Assembly (NCBI RefSeq): GCF_023093595.1
Contig: NZ_JALLIK010000102.1
Coordinates: 1-64,000 of the forward strand
Direction of reading: 5' to 3'
Source: Thauera aromatica_A
GTDB taxonomy: Bacteria > Pseudomonadota > Gammaproteobacteria > Burkholderiales > Rhodocyclaceae
Length of the DNA: 64,000 bases
The notes below the pieces were generated by a model that ran no database searches, was not told the origin of the DNA, and saw only the letters and a list, made by a program, of their open reading frames with translations. Position numbers and translations under genes: made by a program. This document shows, piece by piece, positions 24,257 to 33,922 of this stretch; the first letter of the stretch is position 1, and each line of letters begins with the position of its first letter.

Positions 24257-25291
24257 TTATTGTGCCCGGTGTTTTTCGACCAGTTTGCGCGCTTCGTCCA
24301 GCATGGCCTGGCCTGGATAGCCCTTGGCCGTTACTTCTGCCACCCACTCGGTCGCAATCTTATCGCCGATTCCGCGCCACTTGCTGGTTTCGGATGCGGG
24401 AATGGTGTTGAACTGGTTGCCGTTCCTGATCGCCACTTCGCGCGAGGGCGCGGCCGAATCGTCCCATGCACGGCCCAGGCGGGCGGAAAGCTCGATCCCC
24501 GAGTTGGCGTCGATGACCTGTTTCAGATCGGCCGGCAGGCTGTCGTACTTGGCCTTGTTCATCGCCACCACGAATACTGCCGAGTACAGTGCCGGTTCGG
24601 TCGCAGCCGTCTCGGAATGATAGCGGGTCAGTTCGTGCAGCTTCATCGATGGCACGATTTCCCATGGCAGCAGGTAGCCGTCGATGACGCCTTTGGAGAC
24701 CGCCTCCACCACCGCCGGCATCGGCATGCCGACCGGTGAGGCGCCCATCTCGGCCAGCATCTTGTTGGTCAGACGGGTCGGCGCGCGCATCTTCAGGCCT
24801 TTGAAATCCTCCATCGTCCGGATCGGGCGCTTGCTGTTGTGGGCCTGTCCGTTGTCATGGACATGGAAGGCCAGCGGCTTGACTTGGGCAAAATCCTTTT
24901 GCCCATATTTTTCATAATATTCCCACAGCGCTCGGCTGGTCGTTTCCGCCTTGTGGGACATGAAGGGCAGTTCGAACACTTCGACCGAGGGGAAGCGGCC
25001 CGAGTTGTAGCCCGGCAGGGTCCAGCCGATGTCGGCAATGCCGTCGACGACTTGCTGGAACACCTGGGTCGGGGTGCCGCCGATCTGCATCGACGGGTAG
25101 ATCTGGCACTTCATGCGGTTGTTCGACTCGGCCGCGATCTTGTCGCACCAGGGCACCAGTTGCTGATGTCCGAGCGCCGTTGTTGGCCACATATGCGACA
25201 CCTTCAGGATGACTTCCTGGGCTGTCGCCGTCGTCGTGCATAGCGCTGCAGCTGTCGTAACCAGCGCTGCGCTCAGGTGCTTTCCTCTCAT
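24257..25291 (-). CDS. TRAP transporter solute-binding protein, DctP family, without adjacent permease
   Basis: The protein has 344 residues. ATG 25291 is preceded by AGGAG; the signal peptide MRGKHLSAALVTTAAALCTTTATAQ ends near residue 25. The mature part (VILKVSHMWPTTALGHQ, KMRAPTRLTNKMLAEMGASPVGMPMPAVVEAVSKGVIDGYLLPWEI) follows the DctP fold, including the R of RAPTR that usually holds the ligand carboxylate. No dctQ or dctM gene lies nearby, and the only permease in the window belongs to the unrelated TAXI class. It sits within the CoA-ligase and beta-oxidation run, so its ligand is probably the organic acid that the ligase activates. It has its own leader with inverted repeats and its own terminator. 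Confidence 0.88.
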   Translation of the reverse strand: MRGKHLSAALVTTAAALCTTTATAQEVILKVSHMWPTTALGHQQLVPWCDKIAAESNNRMKCQIYPSMQIGGTPTQVFQQVVDGIADIGWTLPGYNSGRFPSVEVFELPFMSHKAETTSRALWEYYEKYGQKDFAQVKPLAFHVHDNGQAHNSKRPIRTMEDFKGLKMRAPTRLTNKMLAEMGASPVGMPMPAVVEAVSKGVIDGYLLPWEIVPSMKLHELTRYHSETAATEPALYSAVFVVAMNKAKYDSLPADLKQVIDANSGIELSARLGRAWDDSAAPSREVAIRNGNQFNTIPASETSKWRGIGDKIATEWVAEVTAKGYPGQAMLDEARKLVEKHRAQ

Positions 25292-25367
25292 GCTTCGCTT
25301 CTCCTCACATGCGCCACTTGGTGTGATGGCAGGACGGATTCCCGTGGCTGTGACCCGTCCTGAAATG

Positions 25368-25385
25368 GCCGGTTTTATAACCGGC
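25368..25385. promoter_or_regulatory. Inverted repeat in the leader of the DctP-type binding-protein gene
   Basis: GCCGGTT-TTAT-AACCGGC is a perfect 7-4-7 palindrome 77 bases upstream of the binding-protein start. A second one, AGGACGG (25331-25337) with CCGTCCT (25355-25361), follows closely. They may be operators or leader structure; nothing in the sequence decides between these. Confidence 0.35.
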
Positions 25386-25510
25386 ATTTTCCTTCTGAGC
25401 ATCCAATCTCCAGTAAGCGCTGGAAGACGTTCGCAAAGAAAACAGGAGCTTGCAAAATGTTTTCTTGAGATGGTACAGCAATGCAGCGTCAGGATCGGCG
25501 CAAACGAGGC

Positions 25511-26281
25511 TCAGCCGCCGCGGAATAGAGGGGGACGTTTTTCCAGGAAGGCGCGCATGCCTTCTTTCTGGTCCGCGCTTGCGAACAGCAGCTGGAAAGC
25601 CTTGCGCTCGAGCATCAGGGCGGTGTCGAGCGAGGCGTCCTGACCGGCAAGGAGGACCTCCTTGATCTGGGCGATGGCAAGCGGGGGCAGGGTGGCGATG
25701 TGGCGGGCTAGTTCGAGGGCGCGCGCCTGGACCGCGTCATCGGCCACCACTTCGCTGGCCAGGCCCATCGTCAGGGCTTCGCGTGCGCTCACCGGGAGGC
25801 CGGTGAGAACCATTTTCATCGCCTGGAACTTGCCCACGGCGCGGGTCAGGCGCTGGGTGCCGCCAGCGCCGGGCATGATGCCGACCTTGACTTCGGGCTG
25901 GCAGAAACTCGCGCCTTCTCCGGCGATGATGATGTCGGCGTGCATCGCGAGTTCGCAGCCGCCGCCCCAAGCATAGCCGTTGACCGCGGCGATGACCGGT
26001 TTCGGACAGGCTGCGATGGCCTGCCACAGGCGCTGGGTCTGGCGCAGCATGATCTCGATCGCACCGGCGTCGGCCATCGCGCGGATGTCGGCGCCGGCGG
26101 CGAAGCAGCGCTCGCCGCCGGTGAGGACGATGCAGCGCACTTCGGCCGCCTGGCCGAGGCGGTCGAAGTGCTCGGCCAGTGCGCTGCGGACTTCCTGGTT
26201 GAGGGCGTTGCGGGCGTCGGGGCGGTTCAGGCGGACGACGGCGACATCGGGTGTCGGCTGCTCGACCAGTACTACGCTCAT
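25511..26281 (-). CDS. Enoyl-CoA hydratase (crotonase family)
   Basis: The protein has 256 residues; an AGGAG site decides the start at 26281. Both catalytic glutamates are present: GYAWGGGCELAMHADI near residue 112 and CQPEVKVGIMPGAGGTQRL near 132, with the oxyanion-hole segment FAAGADI. It resembles PaaF/FadB-type hydratases and should add water to 2-enoyl-CoA. It lies in the nine-gene minus-strand CoA block behind the ligase. In a cyclohexanecarboxylate-like route it would be the counterpart of BadK, the ring-ene-carboxyl-CoA hydratase, but this is inference. Confidence 0.87.
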   Translation of the reverse strand: MSVVLVEQPTPDVAVVRLNRPDARNALNQEVRSALAEHFDRLGQAAEVRCIVLTGGERCFAAGADIRAMADAGAIEIMLRQTQRLWQAIAACPKPVIAAVNGYAWGGGCELAMHADIIIAGEGASFCQPEVKVGIMPGAGGTQRLTRAVGKFQAMKMVLTGLPVSAREALTMGLASEVVADDAVQARALELARHIATLPPLAIAQIKEVLLAGQDASLDTALMLERKAFQLLFASADQKEGMRAFLEKRPPLFRGG

Positions 26282-26322
26282 AAAGGACTCCTGAAGCAAG
26301 ATAGGGCGAAAAACCGGCAGAC

Positions 26323-26354
26323 GTGAATCAATCTGCCGCGCACGGGGATTGCTT
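26323..26354. repeat. Degenerate partial copy of the 28.1-kb repeat element
   Basis: GTGAATCAATCT followed by a GCGC and GATTGCT block aligns without gaps to 28101-28132, about 25 of 32 bases identical. It sits in the short gap between the hydratase and ligase genes. Only this left end is recognisable. Confidence 0.4.
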
Positions 26355-26363
26355 CACCCTTGT

Positions 26364-27932
26364 TCAGAGGGTCGCCTGCAGCATGTCGCGCAGCCGATAT
26401 TTCTGCACCTTGCCGGTGGCCGTGCGTGGCAGCTCTTCGAGGAACTGGATCGTGCGCGGACACTTGTAGATCGACAGCGTGCCGCGCAGGGTCGCCATCA
26501 CCGCTTCGCTCAGCTTCTGCTGGCTCGCCGACGGATCCTCGGGCACGACAAACAGGGTCAGCCGGGTCAGACCGTCGTCGTTGGGAACGGCGACCACCAC
26601 CGCTTCGGCGATGCCCGGCACGGCCGATGCGCAGCTTTCGATTTCCCCCGGGCTGACCCATTGGCCGGAAATCTTGAGCATGTCGTCGGCACGGCCGCTG
26701 TGGTACCAGAAGCCGTCGGCATCGAAGCTGAACATGTCGCCCGGGTAGTACCAGCCGTCGCGGAGGGCTTTGTCGGTGGTCTCGGGCAGCTTCCAGTAGC
26801 CCACGAACTGCGATGCCATGCGGATGGCGATCAGGCCCGGTGTGTCGGGGGTGGTGATTTCGTTGCCGAGCTCGTCGAGCAGGCGGACTTCCGCCCAGGG
26901 GACGCGCTTGCCGCAGGAGCCGATCCGGTGCGCATCGGGGCGGGCGCACAGGAACAGGAACACGGTTTCCGAGGCGCCGATGCCTTCGGTGATGGGGATG
27001 CCGAAGGTGTCGAGCCATTGCTGGCCGATGTTTTCCGGCAGCTTTTCACCGGCCGAGACGAAGTGGCGGATGTTGCGCATGGCTGCCGATTCGCCCGCCC
27101 CCTCGCGCAGCAGGTTGCGGTACATCACCGGGGTGCTGAACAGGATCGTCGGCTGGTGGCGCGCGGCCGTGGCCATGACGCGCTCGGCGTCGGGCCATCC
27201 GGGGGCGACGATGACGGTGGCGCCGCACTGCAGGCCGCCCATCAGGGAATGGCCGAGCGACCAGCCGAAGAACATCTTCGAGGTGGTGAATACCCGGTCG
27301 CCAGGCTGGATGCCGAAATACTCGCGTTCCAGGCGGTCGGCGATCAGCACCGAGCGATGGGCGTGCATGACCGCTTTCGGGCGTCCGGTGGTGCCGGACG
27401 AATACAGCCAGTAGGCGACGTCGTCCGGCGCGACCTGGACGGACTCCAGGGTGGCGGCCTGGCCGTCGAGGAAGCGCTCGAAGGCGATCGCCGGCGCGGG
27501 GGCTTCGTCGCCGCGGACCACGACCTGCGGCGGGGCCTCGAGTTCGTCGGCGATCTGCTGGTAGAGGTGGAGGAACTCGGCGTCGACATAGAGCAGGCGG
27601 CAGGCGCTGTCCTGGATCACGTAGAGGACGTCGCGCGGGGCGAGGCGCACGTTGAGCGCGACCGCGACCGCGCCGATGCGCAGCGTGCCCAGGTAGGCCG
27701 CGACCAGTTCGGGGGAGTCGTCCATCAGGAAGAGGACGCGATCGCCCTTGCCGACGCCATGGGCGCGGAGGGCGTTGCCGTGGCGGTTGGTTGCGGCGTC
27801 GAGCTCGCGGTAGCTGATCGAGCGCTCTGCGCACAGCATCGCGGTTTGTTCGCCGAGGCCCTGCGCCAGGGGACGGCCGATGATCTCGTCGGCGGCGTTC
27901 ATGCTTTGTTGCGGCTGCAGTTGTTCAGACAT
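26364..27932 (-). CDS. Acyl-CoA ligase of the benzoate-CoA ligase family
   Basis: The protein has 522 residues from ATG 27932, about the family's normal length. The AMP-binding motifs are complete: P-loop YSSGTTGRPKAVMHAH near residue 165, TEGIGASETVFLF, YYPGDMFSFDADGFWYHSGRADDMLKISGQWVSP, and the C-terminal RTATGKVQKYRLR with the catalytic lysine. The frame IGASE-x-V-F-L-F and the whole C-terminal domain match benzoate/aminobenzoate-CoA ligases. It activates an aromatic or alicyclic carboxylic acid with ATP and CoA. The genes that flank it encode beta-oxidation-like steps, arguing for a non-aromatic or dearomatised product. The catalytic lysine is a typical target of Pat-type acetylation, and a Pat homologue lies in the same block. 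Confidence 0.85.
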   Translation of the reverse strand: MSEQLQPQQSMNAADEIIGRPLAQGLGEQTAMLCAERSISYRELDAATNRHGNALRAHGVGKGDRVLFLMDDSPELVAAYLGTLRIGAVAVALNVRLAPRDVLYVIQDSACRLLYVDAEFLHLYQQIADELEAPPQVVVRGDEAPAPAIAFERFLDGQAATLESVQVAPDDVAYWLYSSGTTGRPKAVMHAHRSVLIADRLEREYFGIQPGDRVFTTSKMFFGWSLGHSLMGGLQCGATVIVAPGWPDAERVMATAARHQPTILFSTPVMYRNLLREGAGESAAMRNIRHFVSAGEKLPENIGQQWLDTFGIPITEGIGASETVFLFLCARPDAHRIGSCGKRVPWAEVRLLDELGNEITTPDTPGLIAIRMASQFVGYWKLPETTDKALRDGWYYPGDMFSFDADGFWYHSGRADDMLKISGQWVSPGEIESCASAVPGIAEAVVVAVPNDDGLTRLTLFVVPEDPSASQQKLSEAVMATLRGTLSIYKCPRTIQFLEELPRTATGKVQKYRLRDMLQATL

Positions 27933-28093
27933 CGTGCTTGCTCCGAATCGCGGTAAATCGCCCCGCTGGGGCGGATGGGGCGGCATGGGGAACCGGGCGT
28001 GCAGTTGACGGGAGGGCGCGATCGGGTCCGCTGGCCGGCACCGATGATCCGACCGGGGCGCTCGCTTAGGCGGGCGGCCCGGCAGGTCTGTTC

Positions 28094-28216
28094 AGAGCCT
28101 GTGAATCAATCTACTGCGCGGGCCGATTGCTGCGTTGCTCACTCGCTCACTCCTCGCCTATCCAGTTGATATGTCTCGTCGTTCGCTCACTCGCGCCTTG
28201 CACTCGGCCCTGTTCG

Positions 28217-28238
<22 letters not shown>
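28094..28238. repeat. MITE-like element of about 145 bp with 12-bp terminal inverted repeats
   Basis: AGAGCCTGTGAA (28094-28105) and its exact complement TTCACAGGCTCT (28227-28238) bound a segment that contains three copies of CGCTCACTC-like words. No open frame is enclosed. The right end lies inside the 3' end of the acyl-CoA dehydrogenase gene and provides its last codons and stop. It fills most of the 284-base gap between that gene and the ligase gene. Confidence 0.65.
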
Positions 28239-29404
<1,166 letters not shown>

Positions 29405-29468
29405 TGCACGCTCCACTTGCTTGTTGAGTCATCGGCCGCACTCAATGCGGCCGGTATATCCGGTCAGG

Positions 29469-30251
<783 letters not shown>

Positions 30252-30323
30252 CGGCAGGAGTCCTTGGCAGGGTTGGAGGGCGGCAGGCGGGCGCAGTGCA
30301 GGAGGCGCCCGCCGTGCCTGGCT

Positions 30324-31142
30324 TCAGTCGCCTTCGAAAACCGGCTTCTGCTTGGCCACGAAGGCGTTGTAGGCGCGGGTGAAGTCCTGTGTCTGCATGC
30401 AGATGGCCTGGGCTTCGGCTTCCGTTTCCAGCGCCTGCTCGATGCTCATGTCCCATTCCTGGTGCAGGCACTTCTTGGTCATGGCGTGGGCGAAGGCCGG
30501 ACCGTTGGCCAGCGACAGGGCCATTTCCTGGGCCTTGGCGAGGACCTGCTCGGGTGCGACGAGGTCGTTGAAATAGCCCCAGGCCTGGCCTTCCTGGGCG
30601 CTCATGACGCGGCCGGTGTAGAGCAGCTCGGAGGCGCGGCCATGACCGATGATGCGCGGCAGGATCGCGCACGCACCCATGTCGCAGCCGGCGAGGCCGA
30701 CGCGCACGAACAGGAACGCGGTCTTGGCGTCGGGCGTAGCGTAGCGCATGTCGGAGGCCATCGACACGATCGCGCCGGCGCCGGCGCAGATGCCGTCGAT
30801 GGCGGAGATGATCGGCTGCGGGCAGGTGCGCATTTCCTTCACCAGGTTGCCGGTCATGCGGGTGAAGGTGAGCAGCCCGTTCATGTCCATCTTGGTGAGC
30901 GGGCCGATGATGTCGTGCACATCGCCGCCGGAGCAGAAGTTGCCGCCGGCGCCGGTGATGACGATCGAGCGCACGTCATCGACATACTGGAACTTGTGGA
31001 AGGTGTCGCGCAGTTCGGCATAGCTTTCGAACGTGAGCGGATTCTTGCGGTCGGGGCGGTTCAGGGTGATGGTGGCGACGCGGTCGACGACTTCGAGCTT
31101 GAAGTGTTCGGGATGCCAGTCGGCGGCTTTCAGCTTGTACAT
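30324..31142 (-). CDS. Crotonase-superfamily protein lacking both hydratase glutamates
   Basis: The protein has 272 residues with a GGAGA site before ATG 31142. The crotonase fold is clear (ITLNRPDRKNPLTFESYAEL, oxyanion segment FCSGGDVHDI, LYTGRVMSAQEGQAWGYFNDLV). Aligned to enoyl-CoA hydratase, the two catalytic glutamates are replaced: GICAGAGAIVSMASD has I at the first position, and AFLFVRVGLAGCDMGACA has F at the second, with an aspartate a few residues on. Normal syn-hydration is therefore unlikely. Isomerase, C-C hydrolase (BadI-like role) or another acyl-CoA reaction is possible. Its position between two SDR genes fits a ring-modifying or ring-opening step, which is inference. Confidence 0.8.
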   Translation of the reverse strand: MYKLKAADWHPEHFKLEVVDRVATITLNRPDRKNPLTFESYAELRDTFHKFQYVDDVRSIVITGAGGNFCSGGDVHDIIGPLTKMDMNGLLTFTRMTGNLVKEMRTCPQPIISAIDGICAGAGAIVSMASDMRYATPDAKTAFLFVRVGLAGCDMGACAILPRIIGHGRASELLYTGRVMSAQEGQAWGYFNDLVAPEQVLAKAQEMALSLANGPAFAHAMTKKCLHQEWDMSIEQALETEAEAQAICMQTQDFTRAYNAFVAKQKPVFEGD

Positions 31143-31190
31143 TGCAGTCTCCGGGATGTGAGTCGGGTTGATCGTGTTCGGGGCGCGGTC

Positions 31191-31940
31191 TCAGCCGACC
31201 ATGGTCATGCCGCCGCTGACGCTCAGCACCTGGCCGGTGATGAAGTCGGAGTCGCTGCTGGCGAAGAACAGCACGGCATCGGCGATTTCGGACGGCTTGC
31301 CGAGGCGGCGCATCGGCGTCGCCTTGACGAAGGCTTCCTGGTGCTTTTCAGGCACGGCAGCGAGCAGCGGGGTGTCGGTGGGGCCGGGGCAGACGCTGTT
31401 CACGTTGATCTTGTAGCGCGCCATCTCGCGGGCCAGCGCCTTGCCGAAGGCGATCGCACCGCCCTTGGCACCCGAATACACGGTTTCGCCCGTGCTGCCG
31501 ACGCGGCCGGCGTCGCTCGCCACGGTGATGACCTTGCCGCCCCGGCCGCGGGCGATCATGCCGCCCAGGAAGGCGTGGGTGACGGCGACCGGTCCGAGCA
31601 GGTTGAGATCGATGACCTTGCGCCAGAAATCGGGACTGTTTTCCATGAAGGGCTGGATCTTCCCCCAGCCGGCGACGTTGACCACGATGTCGACTTCCAG
31701 TCCGTTCTCTTCCACCGCCTTGGCGAACACGCCGACCGAGTCGAGGCTGGTGACATCGAGCGGGAAATAGTCGGCCTTGCGCCCGCTTTCACGGATGGCT
31801 GCAGCGACGGCGGCGCCTTTTTCCTGGTCGAGGTCGCCGATCACTACATGTGCTCCGGCCGCAGCCAGCGTTTCTGCCGTTGCCCGACCGATACCGGACG
31901 CGCCGCCGGTGACAACTGCCGTTTTGCCCTCAAGTCGCAT
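31191..31940 (-). CDS. SDR resembling 2-hydroxycyclohexanecarboxyl-CoA dehydrogenase (BadH-like)
   Basis: The protein has 249 residues; a GGAGGT site eight bases before ATG 31940 fixes the start. It shows TGGASGIG, then D of IGDLDQEKG (NAD preference), a VAGW motif in place of the usual NNAG, SDAGRVGSTGETVYSGAKGG with the YxxxK catalytic pair, and VCPGPTDTPLLA and GQVLSVSGGMTM. The GW, SDA-RVGS-GE-VY and PGPTDT-LL features recall BadH of Rhodopseudomonas palustris, which oxidises 2-hydroxycyclohexanecarboxyl-CoA. It is the first gene of the nine-gene minus-strand block and starts 114 bases from a TetR-type operator. Confidence 0.8.
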   Translation of the reverse strand: MRLEGKTAVVTGGASGIGRATAETLAAAGAHVVIGDLDQEKGAAVAAAIRESGRKADYFPLDVTSLDSVGVFAKAVEENGLEVDIVVNVAGWGKIQPFMENSPDFWRKVIDLNLLGPVAVTHAFLGGMIARGRGGKVITVASDAGRVGSTGETVYSGAKGGAIAFGKALAREMARYKINVNSVCPGPTDTPLLAAVPEKHQEAFVKATPMRRLGKPSEIADAVLFFASSDSDFITGQVLSVSGGMTMVG

Positions 31941-32053
31941 TTGTTCGAACCTCCGGATTGGGATCATTGATTTCGCCGGGCGAGCGCTGCGCCGCTTTGC
32001 GCTCGATCGGTGTGCTTGCGGGTGCCGTTGGACAGCGGGGCGGCACCGCATGA

Positions 32054-32073
32054 GATGAATGATCATTCAGTCA
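32054..32073. promoter_or_regulatory. TetR-type operator, copy 1
   Basis: This holds the perfect 14-bp palindrome TGAATGATCATTCA (32056-32069), followed by GTCA. It recurs at 32189-32208 with a single mismatch. Half-sites TGAATGA/TCATTCA are like those of FadR-type TetR repressors of fatty-acid degradation in Bacillus. This copy is on the side of the minus-strand catabolic genes. Confidence 0.65.
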
Positions 32074-32188
32074 GATTTTGAAGTCAAGAAAATTTTGTGC
32101 GGCCCTGGAGTTTCGTTGTTTCTGTTGTTAATAAAAGGCTTTGATCGTTGATGCGCTTGATTTTCGAGTTCCAGCATGCGACTCTTTG

Positions 32189-32208
32189 GATGAATGATCA
32201 ATCAGTCA
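32189..32208. promoter_or_regulatory. TetR-type operator, copy 2
   Basis: GATGAATGATCA-A-TCAGTCA is identical to copy 1 except for one base. It lies 85 bases before the plus-strand hydratase gene. Together the two copies bracket the 352-base intergenic region; the stretch between them (about 32074-32188) is AT-rich relative to its surroundings and probably holds both promoters. Confidence 0.65.
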
Positions 32209-32292
32209 CTGCAACCCGGCCGGACGTATGGCCTGGGGCATGCGCGGATGCGCTGGATCTCCCCCCTCAACCCAACGAAACGAAAGGAAGCC

Positions 32293-33051
32293 ATGATTTC
32301 CCTGAATATCGATGGAGCGGTTGCCACCGCCACGCTGTGCCGCCCCCCGGTCAATGCCATCAACGACGAATGGCTGGACCGCTTCAATGAAATCCTGGAC
32401 TGTGTCGAAGCCAATGACGAGGTCGGGGTGCTGTGGATTCGCAGTAATCAGCGTGTTTTCTGCGCCGGGGCCGATCTCGAACTGATCCGGACGCTTTTTT
32501 CGACCGAAGCGGGGCGGGCGCAGATGATTGCCAGCACGCGGCGCATGCAGGCGGTTTTTTCCCGGATCGAGCATTCGAGCAAGGTTTCGGTGGCGGAAAT
32601 CGGCGGCGCCGCAATGGGGGGTGGTTTCGAACTCGCGCTGGCTTGCGATCTGCGCCTGGTCGCCGAGGAGGCCAGCGTCGGCCTTCCCGAAGCGCGGCTC
32701 GGGCTGCTGCCTGCTGCCGGCGGAACCCAGCGCATGACCCGGATCTGCGGCGAAGCGGTGTCCCGGCGCCTGATCCTGGGAGCAGAGCTGATCAGCGGTG
32801 CGCAAGCGGTGACCCTCGGCTGTGCCCATCGCGGTGCGCCGGCGGCTGAACTCGAGCGTCTTGCCCGTGAGCAGGTCGCCCGCCTCGCGGAATTGCCGGC
32901 GCAGGCGCTGGCGGCCTGCAAGCGCTGCATTTTCGCAGCGCTCGACGGCACGGTGGACGGTTACGAAGTCGAGCTCGAGGGCAGCGCCGCCTTGCTCGCC
33001 GCGCCGGATACCCAGGCGAGGGTGCAGCAGTTCCTCGCCCGGCAGAAATAA
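32293..33051 (+). CDS. Enoyl-CoA hydratase/isomerase family protein
   Basis: The protein has 252 residues from ATG 32293 with AAGGAAG upstream; a longer frame from 32194 would run through the operator. Both crotonase glutamates are present (GGAAMGGGFELALACD and VGLPEARLGLLPAAGGTQR), as is the oxyanion-hole FCAGADLELI. It should be a functional enoyl-CoA hydratase. It is transcribed divergently from the catabolic run and precedes the TetR regulator by 150 bases, so it is likely cotranscribed with that gene and part of the same regulon. Confidence 0.85.
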   Translation: MISLNIDGAVATATLCRPPVNAINDEWLDRFNEILDCVEANDEVGVLWIRSNQRVFCAGADLELIRTLFSTEAGRAQMIASTRRMQAVFSRIEHSSKVSVAEIGGAAMGGGFELALACDLRLVAEEASVGLPEARLGLLPAAGGTQRMTRICGEAVSRRLILGAELISGAQAVTLGCAHRGAPAAELERLAREQVARLAELPAQALAACKRCIFAALDGTVDGYEVELEGSAALLAAPDTQARVQQFLARQK

Positions 33052-33201
33052 TTCGTGGCGCCCGTCCCGCCTTGCCGGGGGATGGGGGGATCCAGGACAA
33101 TGCACGCCGCCTCGGATGAGGCAGAGGCCGCCAGCCTTCAGCGGCCTGCCGGCTGCGCAGCCCTTGCAGTACGGACAAAAGTGTCAATAGGAAGAACGAC
33201 G

Positions 33202-33888
33202 ATGAGTGCAGCGGGAGAGGTGAAGAGTGTGGTGTCCGACCCCAGGTTGGTCGAGGAGCGCAGGCGGCAGATCATCCTCGCGGCGGTCGAGCTGTTTTCC
33301 GAGGAGGGCTACCACACCACCACGATCCAGCAGATCGCGCGCAAGGCCGGCACCAGCACGGGCTTGATTTACCAGTATTTCGGGGACAAGGAGGACGTGC
33401 TCTTCCTGACGCTCAAGCTGGTGATCGATTCCTACGAAAATGAGATCCCACCGCACCTGGAAGGGGTGTCCCATCCCGTGGAGCGGCTGTGCAAGGCCTT
33501 GTCGGCGTATTGCAGCATCGTCGACCGGCTGCGCGACGCCACGGTGCTGGCCTACCGCTCCACCATGTCGCTGCGCGCCGAGCGCCGCAGTCTCATCAAG
33601 GATGGGGAAACGCGCACCAACCGGCTGATCGAAGGGTGCGTGCGCGCGTGCACCAGCGCCGGCTTCATGCGCCCGGTCAACGAGCACCTGCTGGCCTATC
33701 AGTACGTGATGTTCGCCCACTCGTGGGCGCTCAAGCACTGGTCTTACCGGAACCGCTATACGTTGGAAGAATATGTTGCGGAGGGCATCCAGCTTCTGGT
33801 GGAGCCTTTCCTGACCGCCAAGGGCCACCTGGTGTTGGCCAGCATGCGCGCCGCCGAAGAGTCCGCGGCCAACCCGCCGGTGTGCTGA
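33202..33888 (+). CDS. TetR/AcrR-family regulator of the CoA catabolic block
   Basis: The protein has 228 residues; AGGAAG decides ATG 33202 over an upstream frame beginning at 33055. The TetR helix-turn-helix is at about residues 17-65 (RRQIILAAVELFSEEGYHTTTIQQIARKAGTSTGLIYQYFGDKEDVLFL). The rest is a ligand-binding helical domain (AYCSIVDRLRDATVLAYRSTMSL) like that of acyl-CoA-responsive regulators. The two near-identical palindromes at 32054 and 32189 are its probable sites, controlling both arms of the block, with release by a pathway acyl-CoA expected from family precedent. Confidence 0.85.
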   Translation: MSAAGEVKSVVSDPRLVEERRRQIILAAVELFSEEGYHTTTIQQIARKAGTSTGLIYQYFGDKEDVLFLTLKLVIDSYENEIPPHLEGVSHPVERLCKALSAYCSIVDRLRDATVLAYRSTMSLRAERRSLIKDGETRTNRLIEGCVRACTSAGFMRPVNEHLLAYQYVMFAHSWALKHWSYRNRYTLEEYVAEGIQLLVEPFLTAKGHLVLASMRAAEESAANPPVC

Positions 33889-33922
33889 GTCGCGCGCGCG
33901 GCGGATCCGGCCGGGGTTGTGT

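Noticed and set aside
25436..25466. AAGAAAAC / GTTTTCTT inverted repeat after the enoyl-CoA hydratase gene as a terminator
   Set aside because: The stem is AT-rich with a 15-base loop and only a short T stretch; it is too weak to call, although the same words form a stem in the ftsH-folP repeat.
28120..28200. CGCTCACTC repeats as a possible CRISPR array
   Set aside because: The repeats are only about nine bases, unevenly spaced and enclosed by terminal inverted repeats, which fits a MITE-like element and not a CRISPR.
32194..32292. Longer start for the plus-strand hydratase at 32194
   Set aside because: The extension would read through the TetR-type operator, has no homology, and the ATG at 32293 has a good ribosome binding site.
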